Source: a virus. Taken from it: a stretch of DNA of 64,000 nucleotides. Position numbers and translations under genes: made by a program. Positions 1-7,402 of this stretch are shown in pieces. Location of the stretch: the IMG/VR virus record IMGVR_UViG_3300027791_000015, positions 1-64,000 of that record; one strand, 5' to 3'. The notes under the pieces were generated by a model. That model ran no database searches and was not told where the DNA came from. It was given only the letters and a program-made list of their open reading frames with translations. The first letter of the stretch is position 1. Every line of letters begins with the position of its first letter.

Positions 1-356
1 TTTACGAAGTAGCCAAAGAATATAAGGAGGAAAAAGGTCAGTTCAATACTTGGTTAGGTAACAAAACTTTTTGGACTTGCCACAACTACATGTCTCGCAG
101 TAAAAAGACTTCAGAAATTAACGATTGGGACGGAAATGAGTATTTTAATTCTGATATAGAAGAGATTTATGAATACGTTAAAGAAAATATTTCTAACAAA
201 GAAGACAGGTTTATCTTAATCAAAAGACTAGAAGGTCATACCTTAAAAGAGATTGAAACACTTTTTGATGGCAAATATAGTTATGAATGGGTTAGACAAA
301 AATACAACCGCCAAATTGATAGGTTTAAGAAAATTTTAGTACAAGAGATTTATTAG
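1..356 (+). CDS. Sigma-70-like RNA polymerase sigma factor, 3' part
   Basis: The reading frame is already open at base 3 and runs without a stop to the TAG at 354-356, so the first ATG (base 90) is internal and the true start lies left of the window. The first visible residues (YEVAKEYKEEKGQFNTWLGN) resemble the end of sigma region 2, where a core-binding helix is followed by a 'KG.F.TWL' segment. The last ~45 residues contain LEGHTLKEIETLF and YEWVRQKYNRQIDRFKK, which look like the region 4 helix-turn-helix that reads the -35 box. The family call rests on motif resemblance alone. An unrelated small HTH protein is the alternative. If right, this is a phage-encoded specificity factor and a candidate reader of the repeated late promoter found elsewhere in the window. 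Confidence 0.6.
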   Translation, partial: YEVAKEYKEEKGQFNTWLGNKTFWTCHNYMSRSKKTSEINDWDGNEYFNSDIEEIYEYVKENISNKEDRFILIKRLEGHTLKEIETLFDGKYSYEWVRQKYNRQIDRFKKILVQEIY

Positions 357-387
357 CAGAGAAATAATTATTTAAAAATAAAAAAAA

Positions 388-1482
388 ATGACACAATTAA
401 ATTTACAGCTTCCAATTAATCCAACGAGCCTAGGACAAGTTTCTACAAATATACTTTATGAACTTTTCCTAAAAAAACTAGAACCAAACATTTTTGTTAT
501 TGGAGGCGGAAATATATCTTCTTTTGATGGGCTTCTCTCTGAAGATTTTTCAAAATGGCTTCATCACTGTTGTAGTAAATCTATAACAGAATTTAAATCA
601 AGCGATCCAACTTTGAAGCTTTGGCACATTAATGGTAGTCATGAGACAATAGGAAAGAATAACTTTCTTTACTTTTTTCACGAGCTTGATCAGATGACAA
701 AAACTGAAAAGAATGTTTTAAACAATTTTGAGAAAGTTTTTTCTCCATGCAATTTCACTGAAAATGTTGGAGAAGAATATGGGATAAAAAATATTTCTAC
801 TATTCCACTTGGATACAACTCTCTAGCATTTAAGCCTGTAGAAGTAGAGTCCTATCAAGATAATCCTACCGTTATTGCATTAGCTGGTAAATTCGAACAC
901 CGCAAACGGACAGCTAAAATGATTAATTTATTGGCGAAAAATTGGGGAAATAATCCTAAGTTTAAAATTCATTTGCATGTTTTCAATCCGTTCTATGATC
1001 AACAAAACTCTGAAAAATGTAACGCCATAAATCTTCAGTTAATTCAACAGGCTTGCGAGGGAAATATCCCCGATAATTTTGTTTTAATGGGTCATTTTGA
1101 AAAGTTAACCGAACTAAACAAGTGTTATAATATAGCAGATATTGTGGTTGATGGTTCTGGTGGCGAAAGCTGGTCTCTACCATCCTTTCATATGGCTGGA
1201 CTTGGGAAAAAGGCTGTTGTTCATCTTAATTCTGGTATAAAAGAATGGGCAAACGAGAATAATTCTTGGATTGTAAATTCTAGTGGTAAAATTTCTGCAG
1301 ATGATGGAATATTCTTCAATAAGAACTCTCCCTTTAATGCTGGAAATATCTATGACTTCGAAGAAGAAGAGATGGTAAAACAAATAAACAACGCTTTAAA
1401 ATCAAAAAACAAAAAAAATGACTTGACAAATGAGTTTAGTTATGAGAAGATGGCTACTAAACTACTTGAGAATATCTTGTGA
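388..1482 (+). CDS. GT-B fold glycosyltransferase (GT4-like)
   Basis: A 364-residue protein with the layout of a retaining GT-B glycosyltransferase. The C-terminal Rossmann half starts near residue 160 with a beta strand (TVIALAGKFEHRKRTAKMI) followed by an amphipathic helix. A nucleotide-sugar-site-like segment lies at about 257-280 (GSGGESWSLPSFHMAGLGKK), where the acidic residue before a helix usually contacts the donor sugar. The N-terminal half (IFVIGGGNISSF, residues 35-46) would form the acceptor domain. No signal peptide or membrane segment is visible, so it is probably cytoplasmic. The start is preceded only by A/T sequence, with no Shine-Dalgarno. Two further sugar-transfer genes follow at 4281 and 6263. 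The acceptor could be host surface glycan, virion protein or DNA, and the sequence does not say which. Confidence 0.7.
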   Translation: MTQLNLQLPINPTSLGQVSTNILYELFLKKLEPNIFVIGGGNISSFDGLLSEDFSKWLHHCCSKSITEFKSSDPTLKLWHINGSHETIGKNNFLYFFHELDQMTKTEKNVLNNFEKVFSPCNFTENVGEEYGIKNISTIPLGYNSLAFKPVEVESYQDNPTVIALAGKFEHRKRTAKMINLLAKNWGNNPKFKIHLHVFNPFYDQQNSEKCNAINLQLIQQACEGNIPDNFVLMGHFEKLTELNKCYNIADIVVDGSGGESWSLPSFHMAGLGKKAVVHLNSGIKEWANENNSWIVNSSGKISADDGIFFNKNSPFNAGNIYDFEEEEMVKQINNALKSKNKKNDLTNEFSYEKMATKLLENIL

Positions 1483-1514
1483 GTACATTAATAAAATTAA
1501 AATTATAAAAAAAT

Positions 1515-1715
1515 ATGAAAAATACAGCAATAAAAGGAATCAAAACAAAAAGCAAAGGTCGTTTCAATACTGTTACTATTGGAAATAAAAGTGGCGAAGA
1601 AAGTTTTGTCGGTCGAATCAAGAGTGTTGGCAAATCGTATGTTACGTTTGATAAATACTCTGGAGAGCGTGGAGAAGTAAAGTATCACGTAAATTCAGTT
1701 AGTAAAATCTCGTAA
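1515..1715 (+). CDS. Small basic protein, probable beta-barrel fold
   Basis: This 66-residue basic protein is not recognised. It is built of short alternating beta-prone stretches (RFNTVTIGNKSG, ESFVGRIKSVGKSYVTF, GEVKYHVNSVSKIS), suggestive of a small SH3- or OB-like barrel. It is lysine-rich with no cysteines, signal peptide or membrane segment. It starts at ATG after an A/T-only leader and ends one base before the next small gene, so both are probably co-transcribed. A nucleic-acid-binding role would suit the charge but is a guess. Confidence 0.55.
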   Translation: MKNTAIKGIKTKSKGRFNTVTIGNKSGEESFVGRIKSVGKSYVTFDKYSGERGEVKYHVNSVSKIS

Positions 1716-1716
1716 C

Positions 1717-1857
1717 ATGAGAGGGAAAAGAGCTAAAGAATTAAGAGAAATGGCAGGCTTTTCGGTTAGCTATAACTCTGAAACAAAAAAACTCAAGGAA
1801 TATGTGTCCGCCAAGAGCCGATACAAATCATTAAAAAAAACATATAAAGAAATCTAA
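1717..1857 (+). CDS. Tiny basic protein of the MRGKRAK type
   Basis: A 46-residue ORF, ATG at 1717 and TAA at 1855-1857, placed in the only gap between two good genes. Its stop overlaps the dUTPase start in a TAATG arrangement, the same one-base coupling used elsewhere in this genome, which supports it being real. The protein starts MRGKRAKELR, an opening I associate with small uncharacterised phage proteins, and is strongly basic throughout (ending KSLKKTYKEI). No function can be assigned. Confidence 0.6.
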   Translation: MRGKRAKELREMAGFSVSYNSETKKLKEYVSAKSRYKSLKKTYKEI

Positions 1858-2447
1858 TGTCAAAGAAAAAAACAGTAATTAAAAAAACACCCAAGGTCGA
1901 AAATAAAGACTCTGGCAATAAATCTTCTTCGAAGGAGAAGGTATCTTCACAAGTAAAAACTAAAGCTCCAAAGCCACAGTCGAATGCCTGTTTGATTAAA
2001 GTAAAGAAACTTCATGATAATGCAACTATCCCAGTTCGAGCCCACAAGACCGATGCTGGTTTGGATTTGTTTACCCTTGAAGGATTTCAAATCCAAAGAC
2101 AAGAAAGAAAGCTAGTATCAACTGGAATCGCAGTACAAATTCCTAAAGGTCATGTTGGTTTCGTCAAAGAAAAAAGCGGTCTGGCATCTCGTGGAATTGA
2201 AATTAATGCTGGAGTTATAGACGAGGGTTATACTGGAGAGTTAAAATTATTGATGGTTTATCCTGAAGGGTTTATGTTCGACGAAAGTGACAAAAGAATT
2301 ATTCGCAATGGAAAGATTATGTTCGAAGCTGGAGATAAAATTGCTCAACTAGTAGTTTTGCCCGTAAACTCGTCTGGAGTTCTTGAAGTTAGTGATCTTG
2401 ATGATAGTGATCGTGGTTCTAGTGGATTTGGAAGTTCAGGTGCTTAA
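1857..2447 (+). CDS. dut: dUTP diphosphatase (dUTPase)
   Basis: Hydrolyses dUTP to dUMP and pyrophosphate, keeping uracil out of phage DNA and feeding dTMP synthesis. The homotrimeric dUTPase motifs are all visible in order: motif 1 AHKTDAGLDL (about residues 61-70), motif 2 around VGFVKEKSGLASRGI, motif 3 INAGVIDEGYTGEL with the catalytic Asp, motif 4 GDKIAQLVVLPV, and the glycine-rich C-terminal motif 5 DRGSSGFGSSG. A Lys/Ser-rich extension of about 45 residues precedes the catalytic core. It is low-complexity and longer than usual, perhaps a flexible tail. The start overlaps the preceding stop by one base (TAATG). Confidence 0.93.
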   Translation: MSKKKTVIKKTPKVENKDSGNKSSSKEKVSSQVKTKAPKPQSNACLIKVKKLHDNATIPVRAHKTDAGLDLFTLEGFQIQRQERKLVSTGIAVQIPKGHVGFVKEKSGLASRGIEINAGVIDEGYTGELKLLMVYPEGFMFDESDKRIIRNGKIMFEAGDKIAQLVVLPVNSSGVLEVSDLDDSDRGSSGFGSSGA

Positions 2448-2673
2448 TAAAATTAATATATTCTTATATCGATTTAAGTTTTGGAGACTGTTCAAGGCCA
2501 AACTTGTCCGTCAGGAGAGTCAAGTCGATACTTCAGACATCGACAGTTATTCTATTGATCAAAACCTATTAATAGAGCAAAAGCTTTATAAGCTAAAACA
2601 AATCAGACATAAGATAGGTAATCAAACCTACAATAATAGAAAAAAACAGCTACAAAACGCTAAAATTATATAA
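2440..2673 (+). CDS. Small basic hypothetical protein
   Basis: An open frame runs through here in +1 relative to dUTPase. A TTG at 2383 would give 96 residues but lies deep inside dUTPase and codes for an implausible Val/Leu/Ile run. A GTG at 2440, overlapping the dUTPase end by 8 bases, is preferred and gives 77 residues. The product begins with a hydrophobic/aromatic stretch (INIFLYRFKFWRLF), then a charged helical tail rich in Gln, Lys and Tyr. It is not recognised. The start choice is an inference from overlap length, since no ribosome binding site decides it. Confidence 0.5.
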   Translation: MLNKINIFLYRFKFWRLFKAKLVRQESQVDTSDIDSYSIDQNLLIEQKLYKLKQIRHKIGNQTYNNRKKQLQNAKII

Positions 2674-2677
2674 AAAA

Positions 2678-2905
2678 ATGGCAAATTATATACAAGCAAT
2701 AAAATCAAAATTAATAGGACAACGAGATATTGAAATCGGTGACCTAGAAGTATATCTAAATAATCGCGTGGCTATTGGTGATCACGCTGATATCGGGGTT
2801 GAAATTGAGAGAAAAATTCAAAATATTGATGGCTTCGACTCACAAATTGACACTATTGACCGATACTTTAATAATGAATCTGAAGAAGAAAAGCTAGAAA
2901 CATAA
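2678..2905 (+). CDS. Small acidic hypothetical protein
   Basis: A 75-residue protein starting at ATG after ATATAAAAAA, four bases past the preceding stop. Helical, acidic C-terminus (NNESEEEKLET) and a middle rich in Ile and Asp. No recognised motif. It is the last gene before a clear rho-independent terminator at 2926-2954, so it probably closes the first transcription unit. Confidence 0.6.
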   Translation: MANYIQAIKSKLIGQRDIEIGDLEVYLNNRVAIGDHADIGVEIERKIQNIDGFDSQIDTIDRYFNNESEEEKLET

Positions 2906-2925
2906 TAGTATTATTTTTACATCAG

Positions 2926-2954
2926 CTCGCCCTGCATAGTGGGGCGGGTTTTTT
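2926..2954 (+). terminator. Rho-independent terminator
   Basis: CTCGCCC (2926-2932) pairs with GGGCGGG (2942-2948) with one T-G wobble, loop of nine bases, followed by six T. It ends the unit that finishes with the gene at 2678. Confidence 0.85.
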
Positions 2955-2955
2955 G

Positions 2956-2984
2956 TTGAAAAATATAAACATTGTTCTTATAAT
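2956..2984 (+). promoter_or_regulatory. Sigma-70-type promoter
   Basis: TTGAAA at 2956-2961, a 17-base spacer, and TATAAT at 2979-2984, a near-perfect housekeeping promoter directly behind the terminator and 29 bases before the ATG of the next gene. It differs from the TTTCWC-N16-TGTAAYA class used by structural genes, so it is probably read by the host polymerase early in infection. Confidence 0.65.
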
Positions 2985-3013
2985 AAAAGAAGATAAGTTT
3001 AAAAACGTTTAAT

Positions 3014-3412
3014 ATGCCCTTATATACCTACATAAATCCATCAGACTCGGAAGATATTGCTGAGATCATTCAGTCAATGACTGAAACTCACGAATATATT
3101 AAAGATGGTGTAAAATGGGAAAGAGTGTGGGAAAAGCCCAAGTTTAATAGACAGGGTTCTTCTAAGATAGATGCATTTGATAAAAAAAGATTTATTGACA
3201 AAACGGGAAAAATGAAAGGAAGTTACGGGGATGTTCTTGATTATTCTAAAGAACTGAGCGAAGAGAGAAAGTCTAAAATGGGTTATGACCCCGAACAAAA
3301 AAAGTTTTTTAAAGGCTTCGAAAAAGAAAAAGGATACAAACACCATAAAGATAGGGTCGACAATGTCGAAAATGATTTTATAAAATTTGAAGATCTTACC
3401 GATGATAATTAA
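3014..3412 (+). CDS. FmdB-like N-terminal domain protein
   Basis: A 132-residue hydrophilic protein. Its first ~40 residues (MPLYTYINPSDSEDIAEIIQ then EYIKDGVKWERVW) resemble the FmdB-type putative regulatory domain but lack the CxxC zinc-ribbon cysteines, a form I associate with other phage genomes. The remainder is charged and lysine-rich, ending in an acidic tail (FEDLTDDN). It stands alone between a sigma-70-type promoter and the promoter of the ssDNA-binding protein gene. A role with DNA replication or repair is suggested only by this neighbour. Confidence 0.6.
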   Translation: MPLYTYINPSDSEDIAEIIQSMTETHEYIKDGVKWERVWEKPKFNRQGSSKIDAFDKKRFIDKTGKMKGSYGDVLDYSKELSEERKSKMGYDPEQKKFFKGFEKEKGYKHHKDRVDNVENDFIKFEDLTDDN

Positions 3413-3432
3413 TTCAAAAATGTTTAAATTAT

Positions 3433-3461
3433 TATCACAAAACAGTTGATAAACTGTAATA
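3433..3461 (+). promoter_or_regulatory. Phage-class promoter of the SSB gene
   Basis: TATCAC (3433-3438), 16 bases, TGTAATA (3455-3461). Same spacing and nearly the same boxes as the structural-gene promoters. Here the ATG is about 66 bases away, leaving a real 5' leader that contains an inverted repeat. The spacer also holds half of a small inverted repeat (ACAGTT-GATA-AACTGT, 3442-3457) that overlaps the -10 box. Confidence 0.6.
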
Positions 3462-3484
3462 TATATAGTACAAATAAATTTAAT

Positions 3485-3504
3485 ATATTCCAATTCTGGA
3501 ATAT
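3485..3504 (+). repeat. Inverted repeat in SSB leader (possible operator)
   Basis: ATATTCCA (3485-3492), four bases, TGGAATAT (3497-3504): a perfect 8-base inverted repeat between the promoter and the SSB start. It has no T-run, so it is not a terminator. An operator or mRNA hairpin for autoregulation is possible. Confidence 0.45.
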
Positions 3505-3527
3505 CTAACACAAAAAAAACATAAATT

Positions 3528-4196
3528 ATGGGACTAAATAGAAACACAAATAGTGGGAAATTTCTCGGCGTAACAAACGGCAGAATTTCCCTTCGCGTTC
3601 CTGAGGGAACAGACGGAGCTAAAGAACGTAAGATCACTCAAGGCAAAAACGAAGGTAAAAGCGTATATGAGGTTTTCTTCAATAGCGTAGATGGATACAT
3701 TATCGGAGGAGAGGTCAAACGTAAGGAAGTCGGAGGACTGGTTATTGAATCAATCGTCATTAAGTTTAAAGACGGTGATGAGATTTTTAATCTTAATCTT
3801 CCTTGGAACTCCTCTCTTAGGGATTCTTTTTGCAAATCGGCTCCTAATATCAATATTGAAAAATCTGTAGAAGTTACTATCTTCCCTTCAACTCGTAAGG
3901 GTGAGGAGGGCAAACCAGTAATGATCATTGAGCAACAAGGAGAGCGAGTTAGTTGGCATTATACAAGAGAGAATCCCAATGGATTGCCTCAGCCTGCAAA
4001 GAAAACCGTAAAAGGAAAAGAAGCTTGGGATTTCTCAGAAGTGGAAGACTTTTTATGGGGTAAGACGGAAGAATTCTTTGAACAATTTGAAGGAGATGAA
4101 AAGCCATCTTATCAAGAATCTTCTGAAGATAAGGAAGAGTTTGCTTCTGTTGAAGAGGATAAATCTTCTGATGTAGACGAAGATCTTCCGTTTTAA
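3528..4196 (+). CDS. ssb: Single-stranded DNA-binding protein
   Basis: Coats ssDNA during replication and recombination and recruits partners through its C-terminal tip. The 222-residue protein has a basic, beta-rich N-terminal ~150 residues consistent with an OB-fold-like core. A long acidic, disordered linker follows (EESSEDKEEFASVEEDK region) and ends exactly in DVDEDLPF, matching the acidic 'D-D-x-P-F' tip by which bacterial and phage SSBs bind other replication proteins. The sequence is not a close match to E. coli SSB, so the call rests on the tail and overall architecture. It has its own promoter, leader with inverted repeats and terminator, so it is a single-gene unit that could be controlled separately. 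Confidence 0.8.
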   Translation: MGLNRNTNSGKFLGVTNGRISLRVPEGTDGAKERKITQGKNEGKSVYEVFFNSVDGYIIGGEVKRKEVGGLVIESIVIKFKDGDEIFNLNLPWNSSLRDSFCKSAPNINIEKSVEVTIFPSTRKGEEGKPVMIIEQQGERVSWHYTRENPNGLPQPAKKTVKGKEAWDFSEVEDFLWGKTEEFFEQFEGDEKPSYQESSEDKEEFASVEEDKSSDVDEDLPF

Positions 4197-4218
4197 ATTA
4201 TCAAGACAATTTAATTTC

Positions 4219-4246
4219 AATCCCGTCAGAAATGGCGGGATTTTTT
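4219..4246 (+). terminator. Rho-independent terminator after ssb
   Basis: AATCCCGTC (4219-4227) pairs with GGCGGGATT (4234-4242) with one wobble, six-base loop, followed by a T run to 4246. Confidence 0.88.
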
Positions 4247-4247
4247 A

Positions 4248-4275
4248 TTGTATTTTCACTCTGTTTTGTTATATT
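4248..4275 (+). promoter_or_regulatory. Possible promoter of the glycosyltransferase gene
   Basis: TTGTAT (4248-4253), 16 bases, TATATT (4270-4275), five bases before the ATG at 4281. It overlaps the end of the terminator T-run. The short distance to ATG mirrors the near-leaderless layout of other genes here. Boxes are intermediate between the sigma-70-type and the phage class. Confidence 0.35.
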
Positions 4276-4280
4276 AGTAT

Positions 4281-6200
4281 ATGTCTAAAAAAATCTTATG
4301 GATTAGCAATGCCCTGTGGCTTAAAACAGGTCTTAGCAGAAACACAAAAGCGCTTTTAAAAGAGTGGTATGGTAAATATGAAATAATTCACTTATGTCAA
4401 GGTACCTTAGAGGGAGATCCTAAGTTAGAAATGTATCCTTGGAAAAGCTTGCCCTCACTTTCTAAAAACCCACAAGAACAACATAGATATAATCAGGACC
4501 CTCATTATGGTAGATTAGCTGCTTACGGCGCAACAAATGTAGAAAGTGCGATAAAGGAACATAAGCCAGATATTGTGTGTATATCTGATGACTTATGGGC
4601 GGCACCCCTAGATTATTACACAAATAAAGAATGGTCTAAAGAAGTTAATTTAATTTCTCACATAACTTTTGATTCTTTGGCCTTACTTCCAGAATCTTTT
4701 GAACTTGCTAAAAACTGTCATATTTATTCTTGGTCACCCTTTGGAGAAAAAGCGTTAAAAGAAGGTTTGTCAAAAAAAGAAGTTGAGACGGATTATAATA
4801 TTGGTACTATTCCAGCGGCAATTGAGGTAGATAAATATGAGCCAATATCTGATACCGAAAAAAGAGATCTGCGCAATAAATTTGGAATTCCTCAAGACGA
4901 CATTTTGATTAATTTTGTTGGCAGGAATCAATTAAGAAAAAAATTCGATACTCTTCTTAAATCTCTGGCCTCCTACAAAAAACAGTATCCAGGAGGCAAA
5001 AGGGTGAGATTAGCAATTCATACTTCTTGGACAGAGGGCTGGCCTTTGGCTAGACTTATTGAAGAAAACGGATTAGAAATGTCAGATGTTTTAACAACTT
5101 ACGTCTGTAATAACTGTAAACAATTTGAAATTAAACCATATAGCGGTGAACAACAAGATTGTAGATTTTGCAACAGTAAAAAATCCCAAGATTCAGCATC
5201 TATAAGTAATGGGGTTAGTGATGACGAAATGAAATATATCTATGGTATTAGTGATTGTGCTCTCAGTGTTTACACTTCTGGAGGTTTTGAATATCATTGT
5301 GCAGAAAGCATGTTAAACGCTTTGCCTTTGGCAACTATAGGTTACTCTTGCGGCTCAACATATTTAGAGTGCCCACAGGTAACAGAAATAAAATACGTAG
5401 AGACATCTGAGTGTAACAGTGGTTTTATCAAGGCTGAACCTTCGGTTCAAGATTGTGTTAAGTTTATACGAAAGATCGAACAGATGGAGAAATCTAAAAG
5501 GAAGAAGATAGGAGAAAAGGGCCGGGAGTGGGCACTTAAAAAGTTTGACTCAAAAGTGGTTGCTAAACAGTGGTCAAATATCTTTGATAGTATGCCAGAA
5601 GTAGATTATTCTAAGATTAAATTTGATAATAATAGAAAACAAAATCCTTCTTTTATACCCGATAGATCTTTAGATAAAGAAATATTTATAAAAAGTCTTT
5701 ACTCTGGGTTTTTAGACACGCAGCACCCAGACAACCAAGGAATGAAGCACTGGATTGATAGGCTATCAAACGGAGAGTCTAAAGAGAGTATTATTTCAAT
5801 CTTCCAACAAATATCCTCCAAAGAAGCTCAAACGAAAGAAACAAATTTTGAAGATTCACTTCTTAACAACGGAAAAGAAGATTTATTCTTTGTAATTAAA
5901 GAATCTCTTGGAGATTGCATTATTTGCTTGTCATTACTTAAATCTTGCCGAAATTCTTATCCAGATCACAATATTAACATAGTTACAGAACCTAAATATT
6001 TTAATGTATTTAAGGGCTGTGCTTTTGTTGATAATATGGTTCCCTTTAATCCCCTACTAGAACAAGAAATGTATGTAATCGGTGCCAGTAAAGAAAAAGG
6101 CTTTGGGGTTTTTGTTATGCCTGCTGTTGGCAGTCAAAAACATCTAAATTACCTAAGCAACAATAGTCCAGAAATGCTGGCCGAACCTAATTTCAAATAA
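4281..6200 (+). CDS. Multidomain glycosyltransferase: GT4 + DUF4214-like + GT9 N-half
   Basis: A 639-residue fusion. Residues 1-460 look like a GT-B glycosyltransferase: N-terminal strand KKILWISNALWLKTGLSR, hinge strand INFVGRNQLRKKFDTLL (~214-230) and donor-site region GGFEYHCAESMLNALPLAT. A Cys4 zinc-ribbon-like insert (CNNC ... CRFC, ~276-298) interrupts the C-terminal domain. Residues ~470-520 (SLYSGFLDTQHPDNQGMKHW) resemble DUF4214, a repeat often attached to surface or glycan enzymes. From ~533 the sequence (FFVIKESLGDCIICLSLLKS) looks like the N-terminal half of a GT9 heptosyltransferase, stopping where the second Rossmann half should begin. That half is encoded by the next gene. Possible functions are decoration of a surface glycan or virion protein. 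Domain calls are by eye. Confidence 0.72.
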   Translation: MSKKILWISNALWLKTGLSRNTKALLKEWYGKYEIIHLCQGTLEGDPKLEMYPWKSLPSLSKNPQEQHRYNQDPHYGRLAAYGATNVESAIKEHKPDIVCISDDLWAAPLDYYTNKEWSKEVNLISHITFDSLALLPESFELAKNCHIYSWSPFGEKALKEGLSKKEVETDYNIGTIPAAIEVDKYEPISDTEKRDLRNKFGIPQDDILINFVGRNQLRKKFDTLLKSLASYKKQYPGGKRVRLAIHTSWTEGWPLARLIEENGLEMSDVLTTYVCNNCKQFEIKPYSGEQQDCRFCNSKKSQDSASISNGVSDDEMKYIYGISDCALSVYTSGGFEYHCAESMLNALPLATIGYSCGSTYLECPQVTEIKYVETSECNSGFIKAEPSVQDCVKFIRKIEQMEKSKRKKIGEKGREWALKKFDSKVVAKQWSNIFDSMPEVDYSKIKFDNNRKQNPSFIPDRSLDKEIFIKSLYSGFLDTQHPDNQGMKHWIDRLSNGESKESIISIFQQISSKEAQTKETNFEDSLLNNGKEDLFFVIKESLGDCIICLSLLKSCRNSYPDHNINIVTEPKYFNVFKGCAFVDNMVPFNPLLEQEMYVIGASKEKGFGVFVMPAVGSQKHLNYLSNNSPEMLAEPNFK

Positions 6201-6228
6201 AACAACATTAATTAAAAAATGAAATATA

Positions 6229-6257
6229 TTTCCCATCTAATTCAAAAAAATATTATA
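6229..6257 (+). promoter_or_regulatory. Possible phage-class promoter before the GT9 gene
   Basis: TTTCCC (6229-6234), 16 bases, TATTATA (6251-6257), then five bases and the ATG at 6263. Spacing is identical to the TTTCWC-N16-TGTAAYA class, but both boxes are degenerate. Confidence 0.4.
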
Positions 6258-6262
6258 CTAGT

Positions 6263-7402
6263 ATGAATCTTTTAGAAAGATATTCACTCTCGACTGGGTT
6301 TAAAATCAACAAGCTAGCTCCAAGTGAAGATTTTTATCCAGTCCCTTCTAAATATATTACAATCCAAACCTCGTCTGGGATGGAAAGTAAAAACTATGAT
6401 TATTATAGCGATGTTCTTGATATCATAGCTCCCAAACTAAAAGAAATGGGCTATGAGATTTTACACATTGGTCTTGATTGTAATGAGTATCCTCACTGCA
6501 TAAATTTGATTAACAAGCTTAACATTAACCAAACATTCTATGTATTGCGAAATTCTAAACTGCATGTTGGAAATGATAGTTTTGCTGTTCATCACGCAGG
6601 ACTATACGATATTCCAACTGTTGCTCTTTACGGTCCAACGACTCCTGTTAATCACGGACCTTACTTTAGAAAAAATGCTAAACTAATTGAATCACACAGA
6701 GATGGTAAAAATCCTTCATTTTTGCCCCAAGAATCACCTAAGACTATTAATTATATAAAACCAGAAGAAGTGATTAATTCTATCTTTAATCACTTGGATA
6801 TAGATCCGATAAAGTCAGAGACTATTTTTATCGGCTCTGCTTATGGAAATCAGGTAATCGAAGTAATCCCCAACGTAGTGGTCAATCCCAATGCTCTTCA
6901 AGGGAAAATGCCAATAATGAGATGCGACTATGAGTATGATGAAAAATTTGTCTGTGAAAATTTGTCAAGATGTAAGTATTCAGTTGTTACTGATAAAGAA
7001 ACTCCTTTAAATTTATATCAACAATTTAAAAATAATATTCATGAAATCAGCTTTAAGGTTGACATGAACTCCGATATAGTATATATTAAGAATTTACGTA
7101 AAATTGGGCTCCCAGTTCGCCTATGGTCAGATGATAAAGAAAATATTAAAGACATTAGATTCAGGTTTTTGGACATTGATATGGTTTATATGAACAAGTA
7201 TGAAGAATGTAGTGTTGAAATTCCAGAAGGAGCTAAATATAAAAGCCATAAATATATTCTTAGTGACGGAAAAGTTTATATAAGCAAGGAAGATTGGAAA
7301 AATGATCGCTCGTTAAAAAATCCAGAAGAAAATATTTTAGAAATTAAAGAAAAAAGTCTTGACTTTCTTAAAGAAATACAGCATTTTAGAATCATATGTT
7401 AA
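6263..7402 (+). CDS. GT9 heptosyltransferase-like C-terminal half
   Basis: A 379-residue protein whose first ~165 residues match the C-terminal (nucleotide-sugar-binding) half of GT9/ADP-heptose:LPS heptosyltransferases: the strand YITIQTSSGMESKNYD, and the signature around residues 101-135 (NDSFAVHHAGLYDIPTVALY then GPTTPVNHGP), equivalent to the 'D.G..HlAaAlg.P.valfGpt.P' motif. The usual N-terminal half is missing here but is present at the end of the preceding gene, in a different frame after a 62-base gap with stops. A GT9 enzyme therefore appears split over two polypeptides. Residues ~175-379 are an unrecognised, Cys-containing domain. The substrate is unknown. Confidence 0.68.
   Translation: MNLLERYSLSTGFKINKLAPSEDFYPVPSKYITIQTSSGMESKNYDYYSDVLDIIAPKLKEMGYEILHIGLDCNEYPHCINLINKLNINQTFYVLRNSKLHVGNDSFAVHHAGLYDIPTVALYGPTTPVNHGPYFRKNAKLIESHRDGKNPSFLPQESPKTINYIKPEEVINSIFNHLDIDPIKSETIFIGSAYGNQVIEVIPNVVVNPNALQGKMPIMRCDYEYDEKFVCENLSRCKYSVVTDKETPLNLYQQFKNNIHEISFKVDMNSDIVYIKNLRKIGLPVRLWSDDKENIKDIRFRFLDIDMVYMNKYEECSVEIPEGAKYKSHKYILSDGKVYISKEDWKNDRSLKNPEENILEIKEKSLDFLKEIQHFRIIC

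Noticed and set aside
2383-2439. Extended TTG start for the small gene at 2440
   Set aside because: It would overlap dUTPase by 65 bases and encode a Val/Leu/Ile run (VILMIVIVVLV). GTG 2440 is more plausible.
3074-3637. 187-residue minus-strand ORF
   Set aside because: It lies antisense across the FmdB-like and SSB genes, its product is mostly Phe/Ile-rich noise and it ignores the promoters and terminator.
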